Source: Pseudidiomarina taiwanensis (GTDB taxonomy: Bacteria; Pseudomonadota; Gammaproteobacteria; Enterobacterales; Alteromonadaceae). From it: DNA of 64,000 nt. The notes below the pieces were generated by a model. That model was given only the letters and a program-made list of their open reading frames with translations. It searched no databases and was not told the DNA's origin. The position numbers were made by a program, and so were the translations under genes. The DNA is taken from NCBI RefSeq assembly GCF_003987435.1, contig NZ_PIQG01000001.1, positions 124,001-188,000 on the forward strand, read 5' to 3'. The stretch's first letter is position 1, and the number at the start of each line of letters is the position of its first letter. Below are positions 62,117 to 64,000 of the stretch, one piece after another.

Positions 62117-64000
62117 ATGGTTCACGATAATTCTGAGTCTCATTGTCATCACCATACACCCTCCCACACGGGCTCAGGGCTTACAGACCCGGTCTGCGGC
62201 ATGGGTGTAACGGCAGACTCTGCCCAGTATGTTGAGCATGCGGGTAAAACTTACTACTTCTGCAGCACCAAATGCATGAATAGATTCCAGCATGACCCTG
62301 AGAAGTTTCTTTCACCAACCCCGCCACCTCCCTCGGAAGCGGTCAAAGGCACAATTTATACGTGCCCGATGCATCCGGAAATACGTCAGGACAACCCCGG
62401 AACCTGCCCTAAATGCGGCATGGCACTTGAACCCCTGATGCCCAGTCTGGAAGATGACAATCCCGAGCTGGACGATTTTTCCAGGCGATTCTGGTGGACA
62501 TTGCCTTTTACCGTCATTGTCACGGTGCTTGCCATGTTTGGGCCACAGCTTGGCTGGTTCGAGATGGCGACGCAAACGTGGATAGAGCTTGTACTGTCGC
62601 TTCCCGTGGTGCTGTGGGCCGGACAGCCGTTCTTCGTACGGGGTTGGCAATCAGTGGTCAACCGCAGTCCCAACATGTGGACGCTCATCGGCTTGGGTAC
62701 CGGTGCCGCCTTCGTCTACAGCACGCTGGCAACCGTAGCTCCCGGTATATTTCCGGAAACATTCATGTCCATGGGGCGTGTGGCGGTTTATTTCGAAGCC
62801 GCAGTGGTGATCATTTCCCTTACGCTGTTTGGTCAGGTGCTGGAGCTTCGCGCGCGTTCCCAGACATCCGCTGCCGTCCGGTCATTGCTCGGTCTGGCGC
62901 CCAAGACGGCCCGCCGTATCAATGCAGACGGAACAGAAGAAGAAGTACCGCTGACGCATGTGCATGAAGGTGATCGTTTACGCGTACGTCCCGGTGAGAA
63001 AGTTCCTGTCGATGGCATTGTTGAAGAGGGTGCAAGTTCTCTCGATGAATCCATGTTGACTGGTGAATCGTTACCCATCAGCAAGCGCCCGGGTGACAAG
63101 GTCATAGGGGCAACGATGAACACCTCTGGTGCACTTGTGATCCGGGCGGAGAAAGTCGGCTCGGCCACTGTGTTGTCACAAATTGTCCAGTTGGTGGCTC
63201 AGGCCCAACGCTCTCGGGCGCCGATGCAACGGATGGCTGATTTGGTGGCGGGTTACTTTGTCATGGCGGTGGTAGCCATCGCCATCCTCACCTTGGTCGT
63301 GTGGGGCATGTTCGGCCCGCAGCCAAGCTGGGTCTATGGCCTGATCAATGCGGTCGCTGTTCTGATCATCGCTTGCCCTTGTGCGCTGGGGCTCGCAACG
63401 CCCATGTCAGTCATGGTTGCTACCGGACGAGGCGCAACCCAGGGTGTTCTGTTTCGTGATGCAGCAGCAATAGAAAATCTGCGCAAAGTCGATACGCTCA
63501 TCGTAGACAAGACCGGCACCTTGACAGAAGGCCGACCCGCATTCGATCAGGCTGTTTCCGCTGGCGAGTTGGACGCCGATGAAATCTTGCGCCTGGCTGC
63601 CAGCCTCGATCAAGGCAGCGAGCATCCTTTGGCTGACGCTATTGTCAGCGCTGCGCGCGAACGTAATTTGGTGCTCAGCCCAGTGGACGACTTTGACTCG
63701 GGTAGCGGCATAGGCGTACGGGGCAAGGTTGAAGGCAAAATACTGCTGTTGGGCAACACTGCGTTCATGCAGCAGGATAACGTCAATGTTGATGGCCTGG
63801 CTGCCACCGCTGAGGGATGGAGGATAAAGGGTGCGAGTGTGATGTACCTGGCGGTTGACGGCACACTGGTCGGCCTACTCGCCGTTTCCGACCCCATCAA
63901 ACAGAGCACCCCTGAAGCGGTACAGGCGCTCAAGGCCGCGGGAATCAGGGTCATCATGGCTACTGGTGACGGTATTTCAACGGCAAAAGCGGTCGCCGAA
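62117..64000 (+). CDS. Copper/silver-type P1B ATPase with YHS and MHPE-type metal domains, 3' end cut by window edge
   Basis: Metal-exporting P-type ATPase; 628 residues are visible and the frame stays open at the window edge. In place of an HMA domain it has a histidine-rich start (SHCHHH), a YHS domain (about 22-65, DPVCGMGV and YFCSTKC), and a heavy-metal-binding domain (about 80-107, CPMHPEI and CPKCGM). The catalytic TGES (315-318), the ion-site CPC (420-422) and the phosphorylated D464 in DKTGTLT are present. CPC indicates Cu(I) or Ag(I). The ATG follows GGAAAGG. The region is GC-richer than the neighbouring island, suggesting separate origin. Confidence 0.95.
   Translation, partial: MVHDNSESHCHHHTPSHTGSGLTDPVCGMGVTADSAQYVEHAGKTYYFCSTKCMNRFQHDPEKFLSPTPPPPSEAVKGTIYTCPMHPEIRQDNPGTCPKCGMALEPLMPSLEDDNPELDDFSRRFWWTLPFTVIVTVLAMFGPQLGWFEMATQTWIELVLSLPVVLWAGQPFFVRGWQSVVNRSPNMWTLIGLGTGAAFVYSTLATVAPGIFPETFMSMGRVAVYFEAAVVIISLTLFGQVLELRARSQTSAAVRSLLGLAPKTARRINADGTEEEVPLTHVHEGDRLRVRPGEKVPVDGIVEEGASSLDESMLTGESLPISKRPGDKVIGATMNTSGALVIRAEKVGSATVLSQIVQLVAQAQRSRAPMQRMADLVAGYFVMAVVAIAILTLVVWGMFGPQPSWVYGLINAVAVLIIACPCALGLATPMSVMVATGRGATQGVLFRDAAAIENLRKVDTLIVDKTGTLTEGRPAFDQAVSAGELDADEILRLAASLDQGSEHPLADAIVSAARERNLVLSPVDDFDSGSGIGVRGKVEGKILLLGNTAFMQQDNVNVDGLAATAEGWRIKGASVMYLAVDGTLVGLLAVSDPIKQSTPEAVQALKAAGIRVIMATGDGISTAKAVAE

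Noticed and set aside
62494-62967. A 157-codon plus-strand frame inside the copper ATPase region
   Set aside because: The overlapping frame encodes the ATPase membrane and actuator domains with all motifs intact; the other frame is a GC-rich shadow.
58055-64000. Search for a second copy of the ssrA 3' end (attR)
   Set aside because: No repeat of the T-arm/CCA segment was seen by eye in the window, so the element's right end is presumed to lie beyond 64 kb or to have been lost.

Overview
The window is a stretch of gammaproteobacterial chromosome, most like the Alteromonadales and in particular the Idiomarinaceae (Idiomarina, Pseudidiomarina or Aliidiomarina). This placement is inferred from protein style and gene order, not from a database match. 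Supporting signs are an smc-zipA-ligA block (SMC rather than MukB condensin), the order mltD-gloB-yafS-rnhA-dnaQ-tRNA-Asp, a monomeric NADP isocitrate dehydrogenase, and a branched-chain 2-oxoacid dehydrogenase with a two-lipoyl E2.

Layout of the core part. 1-7.1 kb: pabB (cut by the window edge), class I fumarase, rmuC, rimO, an orphan periplasmic solute-binding protein and cysZ. 7.3-13.8 kb: smc, zipA, ligA (chromosome organisation, division, replication). 13.7-19.6 kb: mltD and gloB, then yafS, a TSUP permease, a rhodanese, rnhA, dnaQ and two identical tandem tRNA-Asp genes. 19.8-29.9 kb: lipoprotein M3 peptidase, isocitrate dehydrogenase, then dnaE-accA-tilS. 30-36.5 kb: a CPA2 potassium/proton antiporter and an RND efflux pair preceded by a perfect CRP-type site. 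36.5-42.2 kb: a DUF599 membrane protein overlapping astE, then the branched-chain 2-oxoacid dehydrogenase operon behind a LiuR-like palindrome. 42.3-50.5 kb: SDR and AbgT transporter, rnhB, argE, a 2-oxoglutarate oxygenase, a 5'-nucleotidase lipoprotein and a Bcr/CflA exporter. 50.5-57.5 kb: a second AbgT transporter with a small two-TM protein, fadE behind a FadR-like operator, a DUF3108 protein, and purM-purN.

The accessory part starts at the 3' end of ssrA (tmRNA, 57695-58054), a classic integration site. It carries a complete P4-type tyrosine integrase, an unrecognised 228-residue protein, an AlpA-type regulator and a YagK/YfjJ (inovirus Gp2-like) protein preceded by a perfect DNA hairpin. 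Together these look like a small satellite-like or inovirus-related integrative element. It is followed by the broken 5' end of an IS5-type element whose transposase N-terminus is fused in frame to unrelated codons. The window ends inside a GC-richer copper/silver-type P1B ATPase with YHS and MHPE-type metal-binding domains, which probably arrived separately.

Genes are tightly packed. Five convergent pairs overlap at their stop codons, several operons use TAATG or ATGA-type overlaps, and no gene-free stretch exceeds about 300 bp. The least understood parts are the 58-62 kb island, its hairpin, and the 228-residue protein.
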